Shown here: piece by piece, positions 45,012 through 55,223 of the stretch
Layout: each line of letters starts with the position of its first letter
Numbering within the stretch: position 1 is the first letter of the stretch
Assembly (NCBI GenBank): GCA_015178975.1
Contig: WHVD01000008.1
Coordinates: 248,001-312,000 of the forward strand
DNA: 64,000 nucleotides
Source: Hysterangium stoloniferum
Taxonomy: Eukaryota; Basidiomycota; Agaricomycetes; Hysterangiales; Hysterangiaceae
Direction: 5' to 3'
The notes under the pieces: model-generated
Database searches by the model: none
The model's input: only the letters and a program-made list of their open reading frames with translations
Told to the model about the DNA's origin: nothing
Position numbers and translations under genes: made by a program

Positions 45012-47141
45012 TTGGTGAGGAGATTACCCTCGCCGTCTCCCCACTGTAGCCCCAAAGGCTTATCTCCGGTCACTTGGTCCATAGCTCACTCGTCTCTGCC
45101 TCCTCTCCCCTTCCCTGATCTTTTTTCCCCCGGTCCCCTTCCTCCTCTCCGCCCTAATACTGACCCCCGTTGCAACATTCCACCCATCTCCCCCCACACT
45201 CTTCCCATTGTTTCATCCCCGCTGAATTTAGATGCCTGGGAGTTCCATCTTCGGGACTACCCTGATCGCACCTTTGTCATGTCATTACTGCACATAATAA
45301 AACATGGGGCCGTCATTGGCTTCACTGGCAATGATCATGAGCAACATTGTAAAAACTTAGCATCCGCATTTGAGCATCCGGAGGAAGTATCTTCCACTAT
45401 TAATAAGCTCCTATCACATTCACACGCTGTGGGCCCGTTCCCCACCCCTCCGCTGCCAAATTTTCGCTGCTCTCCTCTAGGCCTCGCTACACGTAAACGA
45501 AGCTCCAAACGACGACTTATCAACCATTTATCTTGGCCAACGTCATAATCTGTCAATGACGGGATTCCTGATTCAGAAGCCTCCATCATTTATGAACCCT
45601 TCATGGCTGCCCTCCAAGCGATTCGGACATTTGGCCCTGGCACCCTGCTAGCCAAACTCGACCTTAAGGAAGCTTTCCATCATATCCCCGTAGCTCCATC
45701 ACAATGGCGCCTCCTTGGTTTCCATTGGGCATCTAAATTCTATTATGCAATAGTACTCGTTTTCGGGCTGCGTTCCGCGCCTTATATCTTCAACCTCTTC
45801 GCTGAAGCATTACACTGGATCATTGTGCGCCACATTCCAGCTGCTCTTTGCCACTATTTGGATGATTTCTTGCCAATCTTTCCTCCAAGCACTTCACTGC
45901 ACACTGCTCATGCTGCCATTGACTGGTGCCAAGCCCTTGGACACCAGCTTGGCCTCTCCTTTCAACACGAAAAAACCATTCGGCCATGCACAAAATTAGA
46001 ATATCTTGGCCTCGAAATTGATACCATCGCCATGGAAGCTCGCTTACCAATTGACAAACTCACGTATCTCCGCAGCATCCTCAATGCAGCACTTGCTGCC
46101 CATACTTTTACATTAAAGCAAATTCAAGAATTGGTTGGTTTCCTACATTTTTCTGCGCAAGTAATCCCCCATGCTCGGGCATTTATCCGACGTCTTATTG
46201 ACTTCTCCATGACCTTCCCTTCCCCATTCTCCCACCGCCACATGCCTGCCTATGCCCGTGCAGATATCCGGTGGTGGCACGCTTTCTCTCACGCCTGGAA
46301 TGGCATCACTATCATCCAGCCCTCAATCCCAACACTGCACGTATTTACTGATGCTAGTGGTCGCAAAGGTATTGGTGGCATTTTCGGTAACCAGTGGTTT
46401 GCCTCTCGAATACCCCGCCGCTTTCGAGATCGGGACATCCAATTCAAGGAAATATACGCCGTTCTGCAAGCTATTACCCGCTGGGGTACTCTTTGGTCTG
46501 GCCACCATATTATTTTTCACGTCGACAATTCCGCTATTGTCGCTTCACTTACAAAAGAAACCACCCGCGCCCGTTTCACAATGTCCATTGTCCGCAATAT
46601 TGTCATGCTAGCATCGTTTCTAAGATTCTCTTTTTCTTCCTCTTGGCTTTCTTCTCATATGAATGCCCTTGCTGACTCTGCCTCTCGTTTTCAATATGCA
46701 CGCTTATTTACTCTTAAACCTTCCTTGCATAAACAGAATTGCTCGAACAACCCCCTGCTCGTTGGTATCAGACGAATGCTCACCTCTCCCCACCAGTCGC
46801 CTTTTTCCTCTGGTATGGCCTCGCCAACAGCACTCGGAAAACATATAGCACAGGGCAACGGTCCTTCATCGACTTCATCACCCTCCGACCCCATCTCCTC
46901 AACCAGGACCGTTCTTTCCTCCCCGCCAGCAAGAACGCCATCGTCGAATGGGTTGCTCATCTCGGGCTCACAAGACAGCTCAAAGCATCGACAATCAAGG
47001 CATATCTTGGACATGTCAAGTCACTCCACATCGACGCAGATCTCACTTTCGAGGCCGTCGAAGCTCCCCTCATCCAAAGGGTCATCAGAGGCATCAAGCG
47101 CTACTTTGGTGAGCGTGCCCGCCATCCCATGGCACCAATAA
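45012..47141 (+). pseudogene. DIRS-type reverse transcriptase / RNase H region
   Basis: The reverse transcriptase shows LLAKLDLKEAFHHIPV (first catalytic block) and ALCHYLDDFLPIF (the LDD box near 45850). The RNase H part contains LHVFTDASGRKGIGG and HVDNSAIVASLTKE near 46340-46550, and NALADSASRFQYA near 46660-46700. It overlaps the recombinase frame by about 400 bp in another frame, an arrangement typical of DIRS elements. Preserved over most of its length. Confidence 0.8.
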
Positions 47142-47812
47142 CCCTTCCTATTCTTCGACACCTCATTACTTTCTCTTTCCCACACTCATCACTTTTCGCT
47201 GCTACAATCGACGCAGCCATTAAGCTAGCATTCGCAGGATTTTTACGCTGCGGGGAATTTACCATCAAAGGGAACAAATTTCAGGCCTTCGATCCTTCGG
47301 CTCACTTGACCAGGGATGCCATTTCATTCTTTCCTAATTTCGAGGAGCCCTCTCATATTACTATCACTTTTCCTGCCTCTAAAACTGACCCCTTTCGGAA
47401 AGGCGTCACCACTTACGTTGCGGCAGTAGCCGCCACCACTTGTGCGGTGCAGGCCCTCAAATACCTCTTCACTGTGGATCCACGCTCTCCCAATTCACCG
47501 CTGTTTTGCAACAGCGATGGGTCCCCCCTCCAGTACTCACTCTTCGTGTCTTCTCTCAAATCCCTCCTCCAAACTGCCGGTTTCAATTCTGCCTCCTTTG
47601 CAGGTCACTCCTTTCGTAGAGGTGCGGCTTCCTCCGCTGCTGAAGCAGGGTTCACCGACTATGAAATCCAATTGTTGGGGCGTTGGCGCAGCGACGCCTA
47701 CAAACTTTACATCGAGTCCTCCTGTACACGTGTACTCAACCTCTCTGCCAGGCTTCATTGGGCCGTTCCTAACACTCAACCTCCCGGCCCGCTGGACCTT
47801 CGTCTCGCTTAA
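46739..47812 (+). CDS. DIRS-type tyrosine recombinase
   Basis: 357 residues in one open frame. An N-terminal SAM-like core-binding part (STRKTYSTGQRSFIDF) is followed by the catalytic domain. FLRCGEFTIKGNKF gives the first catalytic Arg region. HSFRRGAASSAAEAG gives H-x-x-R, then LLGRWRSDAYKLYIES gives the conserved Trp and the active Tyr region. It would cut and rejoin the circular DNA intermediate at the target. Its N-terminal 130 codons overlap the RNase H end in a different frame. The family shares motifs with the broken recombinase at 4.3-5.6 kb. Confidence 0.85.
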   Translation: MLEQPPARWYQTNAHLSPPVAFFLWYGLANSTRKTYSTGQRSFIDFITLRPHLLNQDRSFLPASKNAIVEWVAHLGLTRQLKASTIKAYLGHVKSLHIDADLTFEAVEAPLIQRVIRGIKRYFGERARHPMAPITLPILRHLITFSFPHSSLFAATIDAAIKLAFAGFLRCGEFTIKGNKFQAFDPSAHLTRDAISFFPNFEEPSHITITFPASKTDPFRKGVTTYVAAVAATTCAVQALKYLFTVDPRSPNSPLFCNSDGSPLQYSLFVSSLKSLLQTAGFNSASFAGHSFRRGAASSAAEAGFTDYEIQLLGRWRSDAYKLYIESSCTRVLNLSARLHWAVPNTQPPGPLDLRLA

Positions 47813-48006
47813 GTCTTTGGCTTGAGCACGGCCCGATCTTTTCTGGTCACGCAAAAGAGCGGTGGCGACGCAATAGAACTCTATTCGCTTGCCCAGAGTC
47901 ACGAACAAACGACAGAGACCGTGCTCACAGTCTGACTACACTCGGCAAGTGATTACATAAGACGGCTTTCAAAGTCAGAATCAGTATCGAGCGTCGGTCA
48001 TTGTGT

Positions 48007-49212
48007 ATGACAACAATTCCTAAACGTAACGTGCACGTATTCAGTTCCTCCAATGGTGTAGAAGTGGCCGGTGAGTTCAATGAGAGAACGCTTATCATCT
48101 TCGTGTCTAATCACACGCTAGGATTCTTTCAGCATGGAGGCGTTTCAATCTCAACCTTCATTGGCTGGATCAACGAAATCTGCTACATTCCTGTAGAATG
48201 GGCTTTGTACCCATGCCAATTCAATAATAATCGTGCAGCAGATGGCCCAGCTCTTCATTCCAGCAGTGAGAATGAGCTTCGGCCAGGATGTTACGTCATT
48301 CGCACTCTTTCCCCCGGTGAGTTATTTGTGTATTTCTTAACGCTCGTTGCTGATATCAATGATATAGAAATAGGACAGGCTTCTGTGTATTTGACCACAG
48401 ATGTTCCCCGCACGCGCATATACTCCGTCAACTACACCTATACTCCTCATGTCCGTTTCGATTTACTGTCAAATCAAGACTTCTTACGATTTAGCTAGAA
48501 TACAAACTTTGCGCAGCGAGTCAGAGCTCGTGACCAACGATGCTGTATTACGGGGCAATTAGTTGCGGGTGATGATTACACTGGATTTGAAGCAGCTCAT
48601 ATTTTTCCGCTGAGCGAGATAGACACTGTGAGTTTGAGGTATCCCAATTGTACCCATGTTACATATCTCGTGTGTTTCCAACAGTGGAATAGTTCAAACT
48701 ATAGCCGTTTCATTGAAGATGATCAAATATTACCTGGATTCGAAATGAATTCTGTTCAGCAGGGCTTTTTGTGCTCCTCGACCGAACATCGCATGTTTGA
48801 TGACTATTCAATTGGGGTGAACCCAGACGTGAGATCCAATATTTTTTGTTATAATCACCTCCGTACCAACTCTTTACAGAACAATTACCGGATTTATGAC
48901 CTTGTAGGCCGCGATCCCAGTCGCTCACCGCATGGCAGAATATTCTATCGCAACTTGAACGAGCAACAACGCTATCTTCCTTCTCCAGATCTCTTACGAG
49001 ACCATTTTCGTCAGTGCGTCCTTCGCCACGTCAAAGGTGCTGGGGAAGTCAATGACGCTCAGAAGCGATTTGATCCTGACATTGATCTTGGTTCGGGAAG
49101 ATTCAACCTTGCAACCGGCAGCTGGTGGTCTACTGCAGAGGGGAAGAAACAATTAGAGGCTGAGCTTAGAGGGAGGCTTTGGGAGGACCGTCATGCAAAA
49201 TGCGACGTATGA
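48007..49212 (+). CDS. Fungal HNH-nuclease-domain protein
   Basis: Five exons: 48007-48316, 48368-48450, 48499-48627, 48685-48828 and 48880-49212. They sum to 999 nt, 332 aa. The N-terminal 130 residues form a beta-rich part of unknown role. The HNH part starts at FAQRVRARDQRCCITG, continues FEAAHIFPL (the H of HNH) and MNSVQQGFLCSSTEHRMFDD (the N and second H), and then NNYRIYDL and LLRDHFRQCVLRHVKGAGE. This order is that of the fungal HNH_2-type family, which is abundant in mushrooms and of unknown physiological role. The third intron has a GTGAGT donor; the second is only 48 nt. The ATG at 48007 is the first in frame and lies only about 90 bp beyond the end of the DIRS-type element, so the promoter may be element-derived. 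Confidence 0.85.
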
Positions 49213-50130
49213 AGTTGGTGAACTCCGTCAATGATTGAAGAGCAGATTAATGGAAAAAACAAAATGATGTACATACAAGTATCAGAATCAAGTGGGTGTA
49301 CACGTGAATTTGAGGCGCTTCGTCATATTGAACGGAGGTGAGAATATGTTGGACCCATTGCCATCTATAGTCGCTAGTTAATCCTGTCAGTGACATTACG
49401 TACCAAGTTTCGTGAAACAAGGGAATAACTATTTGCTACGTCAAACGTCCTGGAGGAAAAAGAACAGGTAAAAATACAATGATGACTCGGGCTTGACCAC
49501 TTTGACGTATCTTGGTGAGACATCGTTGCACACTCCAGAAAGAAAAAAGAACAAGGTACCTACCCACTGTCCTTTTACGTCTAGCGGGGAACTGCCCGAT
49601 GTGATGACATAGCGCAGTGTGCAGAGGCTCTTCAAGAGGACATGGCTGGGCAAGCTCACCAGCTCAAGCCGAATACCCAGGTTTAGTTTGGCATTTCCGG
49701 ACGGTGGAAAATCCTCAGAAACCTAAACCATTTAATATCTTATTGTTCCCCGAACTGTGATCTCGATGTCAGATTTGATCCGGCAGCTGTGTATGTCTAC
49801 TGTGACATTGAATGTCGGTATATCCCCACCCCCTCAAGTCGTATTCGTGTACCGAGTCGGGGCGGTACGGGCAATGACAATATGGCGGGCGGGGGTGGCA
49901 CGATGGCGTGAAAGGACTCCAACGGAGCACCACTGTAACAAATGTAGTTAAATATGGTGTTGTGCAGATGATTGATGGACCTTTTCACCCCTTAAGAAGT
50001 CTCTCAAATACCCGGATTGTGACTTCCAGTGCAGCGCGGCTAATGCGTTACGGCTACCTCCTTCAGTGACTGTAGTACATCAGTGAAGTGGTTTAGCCGC
50101 TGGAGCTGCCGGGCATGATCCGGTTTGCTC
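49213..50130. other. Host intergenic DNA, no gene supported
   Basis: Normal CpG content, short frames only. GC-rich around 49840-49930. Confidence 0.5.
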
Positions 50131-51734
50131 CTGTCCCTTTTTTTGGCTGTAGAGGATAGGTGCTGACTCCAGAGGCTCTCAGAGTGCTTAGAAATATGTA
50201 TAACAGAGTTTCATTACTTGGAACCCGAGATCTCCTCTTTAATTGTCTTATTCATAGGAGATAGGCACTAGCTCCCAGAGGCTCTGAGAGAGAGTAAATA
50301 CATTCACATAGATTTAGATACAGCCGGCTAGAACCCCAAGCCACTATATTACTGTGACATAACATGTGTCAGTCACAGTAGCATACCAGTCACCGTTCAA
50401 ACATTCCATGACATACTTATAGCGGTGTGGCCCTGCTTAGTGTCCCTTTGTGCTCTCATCACCTTCCTCTTTGTGACCTTATCCTTTCTCTGCCTGCGCA
50501 TCTAGTGCTATCCACACTTGTTTCCTCATCTCCGCCTTCATCTCTACACATATCTTCCTTCACCTTCACATCATTGTCTCTGCCTTGACACTTTGGATTC
50601 ATCTTGGCCCTCACCCCTACACTTGTCCTTACTTCTGCCTGTAATATACTGTTTCTCCTTTTTCTTTTTTTTCTTTTTTTGCTTGTCACATTACTGTCCC
50701 TGCTGTGCTGGAAGACACAGTATTGTTACTGTTGTCCTTCTCACTGGGTAATATTTTTTATAACAACAAGCTCTACATGTTTTCATGACAGCCAACTATA
50801 CTGGTTGTTTCATTGCTTGTAGTGTGAACATTGTTTATGGCTTGTTTTTATTTATTTATGTATTTTATGGATCATTTTTTCTTATATTTTATTGTGTTTT
50901 GTAATTTGTGTGACTAGTGATACTAATGTTTGATAATAATAATAATCACTTTCCACATCACAATTGTATTTGAATTTTTTAAATTTATTTTTCTAAATGA
51001 ATATTTATTGTAAATATTATAAATACAGCTAGAGTAACTAGAGTAGTGAGAGAAAAAATATTTGCAAGAGATATTGTTGTCTCTATAGTGCTCTGAGAGC
51101 ATTTGAAACCAGGCAATGTTCTCTGAATACTCTGGTGCCGCTAGAGCCTCCTGGAGGCTCCAAAGCATATGCTCATTTTACTGATGTAGTTGGGACATTT
51201 TGTAAGGTCATTGATTGACCTCACTTGGTCAGTACAGACAGGACTAATTTTTCTCTGTTCGAGTTGTTAGAATACATATGTGAGGGATACAGGTAGAAGC
51301 TTCTGCTTGTAACTACATTGATCAGGGGTTAATATATCTTGGCAGAACAATGGAGTGTGGGCATCAGAGACACAGTGGGAAACAAAGGACAATGGAGGTG
51401 GTGACATGAGGTAAGAGAACAAAGAGACAGCTCGGCAGAAGACAAAGATTAGGTAAAACAAAAGAGAGTTGTGTGGAACAATGGGGAACTTATTGGTAAT
51501 GTGTGCCTGTGGTAAGACGGCCAGGATTACACATTTCCAGTGGAAAAAACATTAGTCAAAAGCATATTCCTGAGACTTCTAGAAGATCCTATTCACAGTA
51601 TGAAACTAGTAGAAATAGTAAAAGGATATTACAATGTTTTGATGCTTTTAAGAAATTTGTAGATGAATTGGAAGAGAAAATAGAATAATAGATTTACATT
51701 TATATACAAATGTAAATATATTTTTAACTCAATA
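50131..51734. other. CpG-poor repeat DNA, unrecognised
   Basis: Starts abruptly with low CpG. Contains two related pieces around GGCTCT(C/G)AGAG (50150-50195 and 50250-50295), a pyrimidine run at 50655-50690, and a 61-codon frame at 51503. It is probably LTR or other transposon remains; no diagnostic motif. Confidence 0.4.
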
Positions 51735-52525
51735 TTAAGCTCTCTTATTGTTTGTTTGTAAGTCTGGGCAAGCAAAAGAGTTACATTGCATCACCACCAC
51801 TCTTTTGTGTGACCTGAAATTGATTGGGCCGTGCTCAAGCCAGTGGAAGTGAAATACAAGAATTGTAAGAAGTATTCCTAGGGAAAGTGGAAGGGTGGGT
51901 GCAAAAAAATGGAACTTGAAGTCTTTGGAGACTATTGAGTGCAGAATTACGATGAGACAAGATAAAGGATATGGGAGATGATGTGTAGTATATATAGGAA
52001 ATAGGACAAAAGGTGATAGACAATAGGACAAGGGAACAAAGAGAACAATCAAGTGGTAATGTGTCTTTATCTCACTCCGGTCTGGTGAACAACATCATGT
52101 TGCGGTCTAAAGCAGGAGCCGGCTGTGACCACAGATGACAGAGAGGCATCCATGGCAGCAGGCATGGGCCGCTACATAAGACTAGTTAAGGTACAAGGAA
52201 ACTTAGAGTTGTAGCAAAGAAAGAGGGATGGTGGGTGGGAAATAAAAAGAACTGTCACAGGTGCTGCGAGTATCCTGTTAGATGGGAGATGAAGGAACAG
52301 AGACAAAGAGAAGGGGAAAAGCACTAGTGAACAATAGGGGAGATTGTCACATGAAGTGACATTGGGTGAGACCTATGATCACTAAAGAACTCGGACAAAT
52401 GTAATTTGTCCAATCCATCTTTATCTCACTCCGGTCTGGTGAACAACATCATGTTGCAGTCTAAAGTGGGAGCTGGCTGTGACCACAGATGACAGAGAGG
52501 CATCCATGGCAGCAGGCATGGGCCA
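51735..52525 (-). mobile_element. Non-coding derivative of the DIRS-type element (A-B ends) plus 100-bp duplicate
   Basis: Read in reverse, 52060-51880 matches the A region of the 43.6-kb element (GCACTCAATAGTCTCCAAAG, then ACTTCAAGTTCC). 51838-51735 matches its B region (CTTGAGCACGGCCCAATC...CTTGCCCAGACTTAC). A therefore passes directly into B, as at the right end (A2-B2) of Ngaro-type elements. A second A-like stretch with the terminal hairpin lies at 52413-52300. A 100-bp sequence precedes each A (52066-52171 and 52424-52525, about 95 percent identical). No coding sequence lies in between. CpG-poor, hence older than the 43.6-kb copy. Confidence 0.65.
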
Positions 52526-52599
52526 AATGGGGCAGAGCTTAGAAAGGCTGGAGGACTGGGAGAAGTGGTCTGTGAATGTGGCCAGAAGACCTGATGTTG

Positions 52600-52860
52600 T
52601 TAGGAGTTGTTAGGAGACAATGGAAACAATAGGGCAAGTCCCGGTAAGGCTGTAGGTTGTCTTGAGAGAAAGAACCTTGGGGGAGGCCTTGAGATTAAGG
52701 TTGGGGGTGATGGAGAACATAAGGGTGAATTCAAAGTGAGAGACAGCATCAGCAATGGAATTATTCTTGGAAGGAAGCCATTTAGATTCAAAAAGAAAGT
52801 CAAGCTGGGATGCGAGCCCAAGGAATTGACACAAGAGTTCCATTGTGGGAGATGAGCAGA
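52600..52860 (-). pseudogene. DIRS-type RNase H fragment
   Basis: The minus-strand translation (SKWLPSKNNSIADAVSHFEF) parallels the RNase H end of the 43.6-kb element (SSWLSSHMNALADSASRFQY). Same strand as the derivative at 51735-52525, so probably part of one dismembered copy. Confidence 0.6.
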
Positions 52861-52938
52861 TGGAGAGCTTGGTAATAGCAGAGTGTACATTTGATTATCA
52901 GTATTAAATATAACATGATGGCCCCAGAAATGGGGACC

Positions 52939-53730
52939 TGTTACAACCGGAATTCCCGCCGGACTCCAGGCACTAACTTATATGCACCTGTGCCCTATAC
53001 GCACCCATTGTCAGTTTACCAGAATTCCTGCCAGACTCCATATGTCAGACTTATCTACATTTGACTTCGTTATGTTGTGTATCAGTCACCGGAATACCCA
53101 CCAGACTCCGTCCCTGTCTATGTTCGACCTCATCCCACACATCAGTCACCAGACCCCACTCGTAAAACCCATCATCCCTCTAACAGAGCCCCATTCCCGG
53201 TTTAGTCAAATGACCTGTCACAATTGGGACTCCACTCCCACTCCATTTCCCATTATGGTTCATGATTTGTCACAATTTGGACTCCACTCCGTTCCATCCC
53301 GTTCCTAACACCAAATTTGGTGTTTACTATTCCTGTTTCATGTTTTGCTAGTTTCATTTCATTATTACTGAATTTGGTATGTCATTCATTCCACGGTCTA
53401 TTTAGTCTGGCAGATGTTGTACATACAATCCAGTTAGAAAATTGGCTTAGATTCCCCCCAGTAATCTAATACATTTTCCGCTCTAAACCCCTACTTGAAT
53501 CACACCGCTCATGCTAGTTGGAGCCCACGGGCTCTGGCACATCTATCTCTCTTACCTATCTCGACCTACATCTCGACTCACAACCTCTCAACCCACGACC
53601 TCTGACCTATGACCCCTCGACCATGAACCCTGCCCGGACTCCCGGGATTCCCGTCCGCCTGTCTGAAATTGGACAACACAATCTCACAAGGGTGCAGCCT
53701 ATACGCTGAAGCCAAGTCCTACCGGATATT
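52939..53730 (+). mobile_element. Gypsy-2 family LTR, plus orientation
   Basis: Starts TGTTACAACCGGAATTCCCG and follows the Gypsy-2b LTR to ACCGGATATT, then gives way to an inverted LTR copy. Keeps some CpG. Confidence 0.88.
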
Positions 53731-54738
53731 GGGTTGAGAGATCTTGAGTCGAGACGTAGGTCATGAGTCGAGACGTAGGTCATGAGTCGAGATGTAGGTC
53801 GTGAGTCGAGACATAGGTCGTGAGTCGAGACGTAGGTCGTGAGTCGAGACGTAGGTCGTGAGTCGAGACGTAGGTCGTGAGTTGAGACGTAGGTCGCGAG
53901 TCGAGACGTAGGTCACGAGTCGAGACGTAGGTCACGAGTCGAGACGTAGGTCACGAGTCGAGACGTAGGTCACGAGTCGAGACGTAGGTCACGAGTCGAG
54001 ACGTAGGTCACGAGTCGAGACGTAGGTCGCGAGTCGAGACGTAGGTCACGAGTCGAGACGTAGGTCACGAGTCGAGACGTAGGTCGCGAGTCGAGACGTA
54101 GGTCGCGAGTCGAGACGTAGGTCGCGAGTCGAGACGTAGGTCGCGAGTCGAGACGTAGGTCGCGAGTCGAGACGTAGGTCGCGAGTCGAGACGTAGGTCG
54201 CGAGTCGAGATGTAGGTCGCGAGTCGAGATGTAGGTCGCGAGTCGAGACGTAGGTCGCGAGTCGAGACGTAGGTCGCAAGTCGAGACGTAGGTCGCAAGT
54301 CGAGACGTAGGTCGCAAGTCGAGATGTAGGTTGAGATAGGTAAGAGAGATAGATGTGCTGGAGCCCGTGGGCTCCGACTAGTGTGAGCGGTGTGATTCAA
54401 GCAGGGGTTTAGAGCGGAAAATGTATTAGATTACTGGGGGGAATCTAAGCCAATTTCCTGACTGGATTGTAAGTACAACATCTGCCAGACTAAATAGACC
54501 GTGGAATGAATGACATACCAAATCCAGTAATAATGAAATGAAACTAGCAAAACATGAAATGGGAATAGTAAACACCAAATTTGGTGTTAGGAACGGGATG
54601 GAATGGAGTGGAGTCTGAATTGTGACAAATCATAAACCATAATGGGAAATGGAGTGGGAGCGGAGTCTGAATTGTGACAGGTCATTTGACTAAACTGGGA
54701 ATGGGGCTCTGTTAGAGGGATGACGGGTTTTACGAGAT
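53731..54738 (-). mobile_element. Gypsy-2 family LTR, inverted, with expanded minisatellite inside
   Basis: From GGGTTGAGAG (53731) and again from 54328 to 54738 the sequence is the reverse complement of the Gypsy-2 LTR. It includes GGAGCCCGTGGGCTCC and CACCAAATTTGGTG. The 19-bp array lies exactly where the LTR has two such words. Confidence 0.85.
53744..54327. repeat. 19-bp minisatellite, about 31 copies
   Basis: Unit GAGTCGAGACGTAGGTCAC with a few variants (GTCATG, GTCGTG, GTCACG, GTCGCG, GTCGCA) that occur in blocks, a sign of stepwise local duplication. The LTR copies elsewhere contain the seed twice (CTCGACCTACATCTCGACTC), so the array grew from the LTR itself. Because 19 is not a multiple of three, each minus-strand frame reads the same 19-residue cycle (DLRLDSRPTSRLATYVSTR) without stops. 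This is not a gene. Confidence 0.95.
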
Positions 54739-55223
54739 CAGACTCCGCTTCATTCCGTCCCATTCCTAACACCAAATTTGGTGTTTACTATTCTCGTTTT
54801 ATGTTTTGCTAGTTTCATTTCATTATTACTGGATTTGGTATGTCATTCATTCCATGGTCTATTTAGTCTGGCAGATGTTGTACATACAATCCAGTCAGAA
54901 AATCGGCTTAGATTCTTCCCAGTAATCTAATACATTTTCCGCTCTAAACTCCTACTTGAATTACACCACTCACGCTAGTCGGAGCCCACAGGCTCCAGCG
55001 CATCTATCTCTCTTATTCATCTCGACTCATGACCTCTCAACCCACAACCTCCGACCTACAACCCCTCGACCCATGAACCCCACCCGGACTCCCCGGGATT
55101 CCCATCTGCCTGTCTGAAATTGGACAACACAATCTCACGAGGGCGCAGCCTATAAGCTGAAGCCAAGTCCTACCAGATATTCTGTGGGTTTCTCTGGAAA
55201 CCCACCATGTACGTACCCTAACA
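54739..55223 (+). mobile_element. Gypsy-2 family LTR, plus orientation, 3' part
   Basis: Resumes the LTR in the plus sense from CAGACTCCGCTTCATTCC and runs to the end GTACGTACCCTAACA. With 52939-53730 and the inverted middle it forms a plus/minus/plus cluster. Confidence 0.85.

Larger units (their letters stand above)
43599..47918 (+). mobile_element. DIRS/Ngaro-type element, nearly whole
   Basis: Starts with an A-type terminal region opening with the hairpin GGACAAA-TTAG-TTTGTCC (43599-43616). It carries Gag, reverse transcriptase/RNase H and tyrosine recombinase genes in long open frames. It ends with a B-type terminal region at about 47823-47918 (CTTGAGCACGGCCCGATC...CTTGCCCAGAG). A and B are recognised because both recur, joined A-B, in reverse at 51735-52060. 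Only one B and no A2 are seen on the right, so the right side is not the full B1-A2-B2. CpG content is like host DNA and the frames are long, so this is a young copy with about one or two breaks. DIRS elements make no target duplication; none is seen. Confidence 0.8.

Noticed and set aside
53744-54327. CRISPR-like array
   Set aside because: Units are head to tail with no spacers, in a eukaryotic LTR.
53970-54400. Three overlapping minus-strand frames of 77-115 codons, arginine/serine-rich repeats
   Set aside because: Pure by-product of the 19-bp minisatellite; each frame reads the same cycle and there is no start context or unique sequence.
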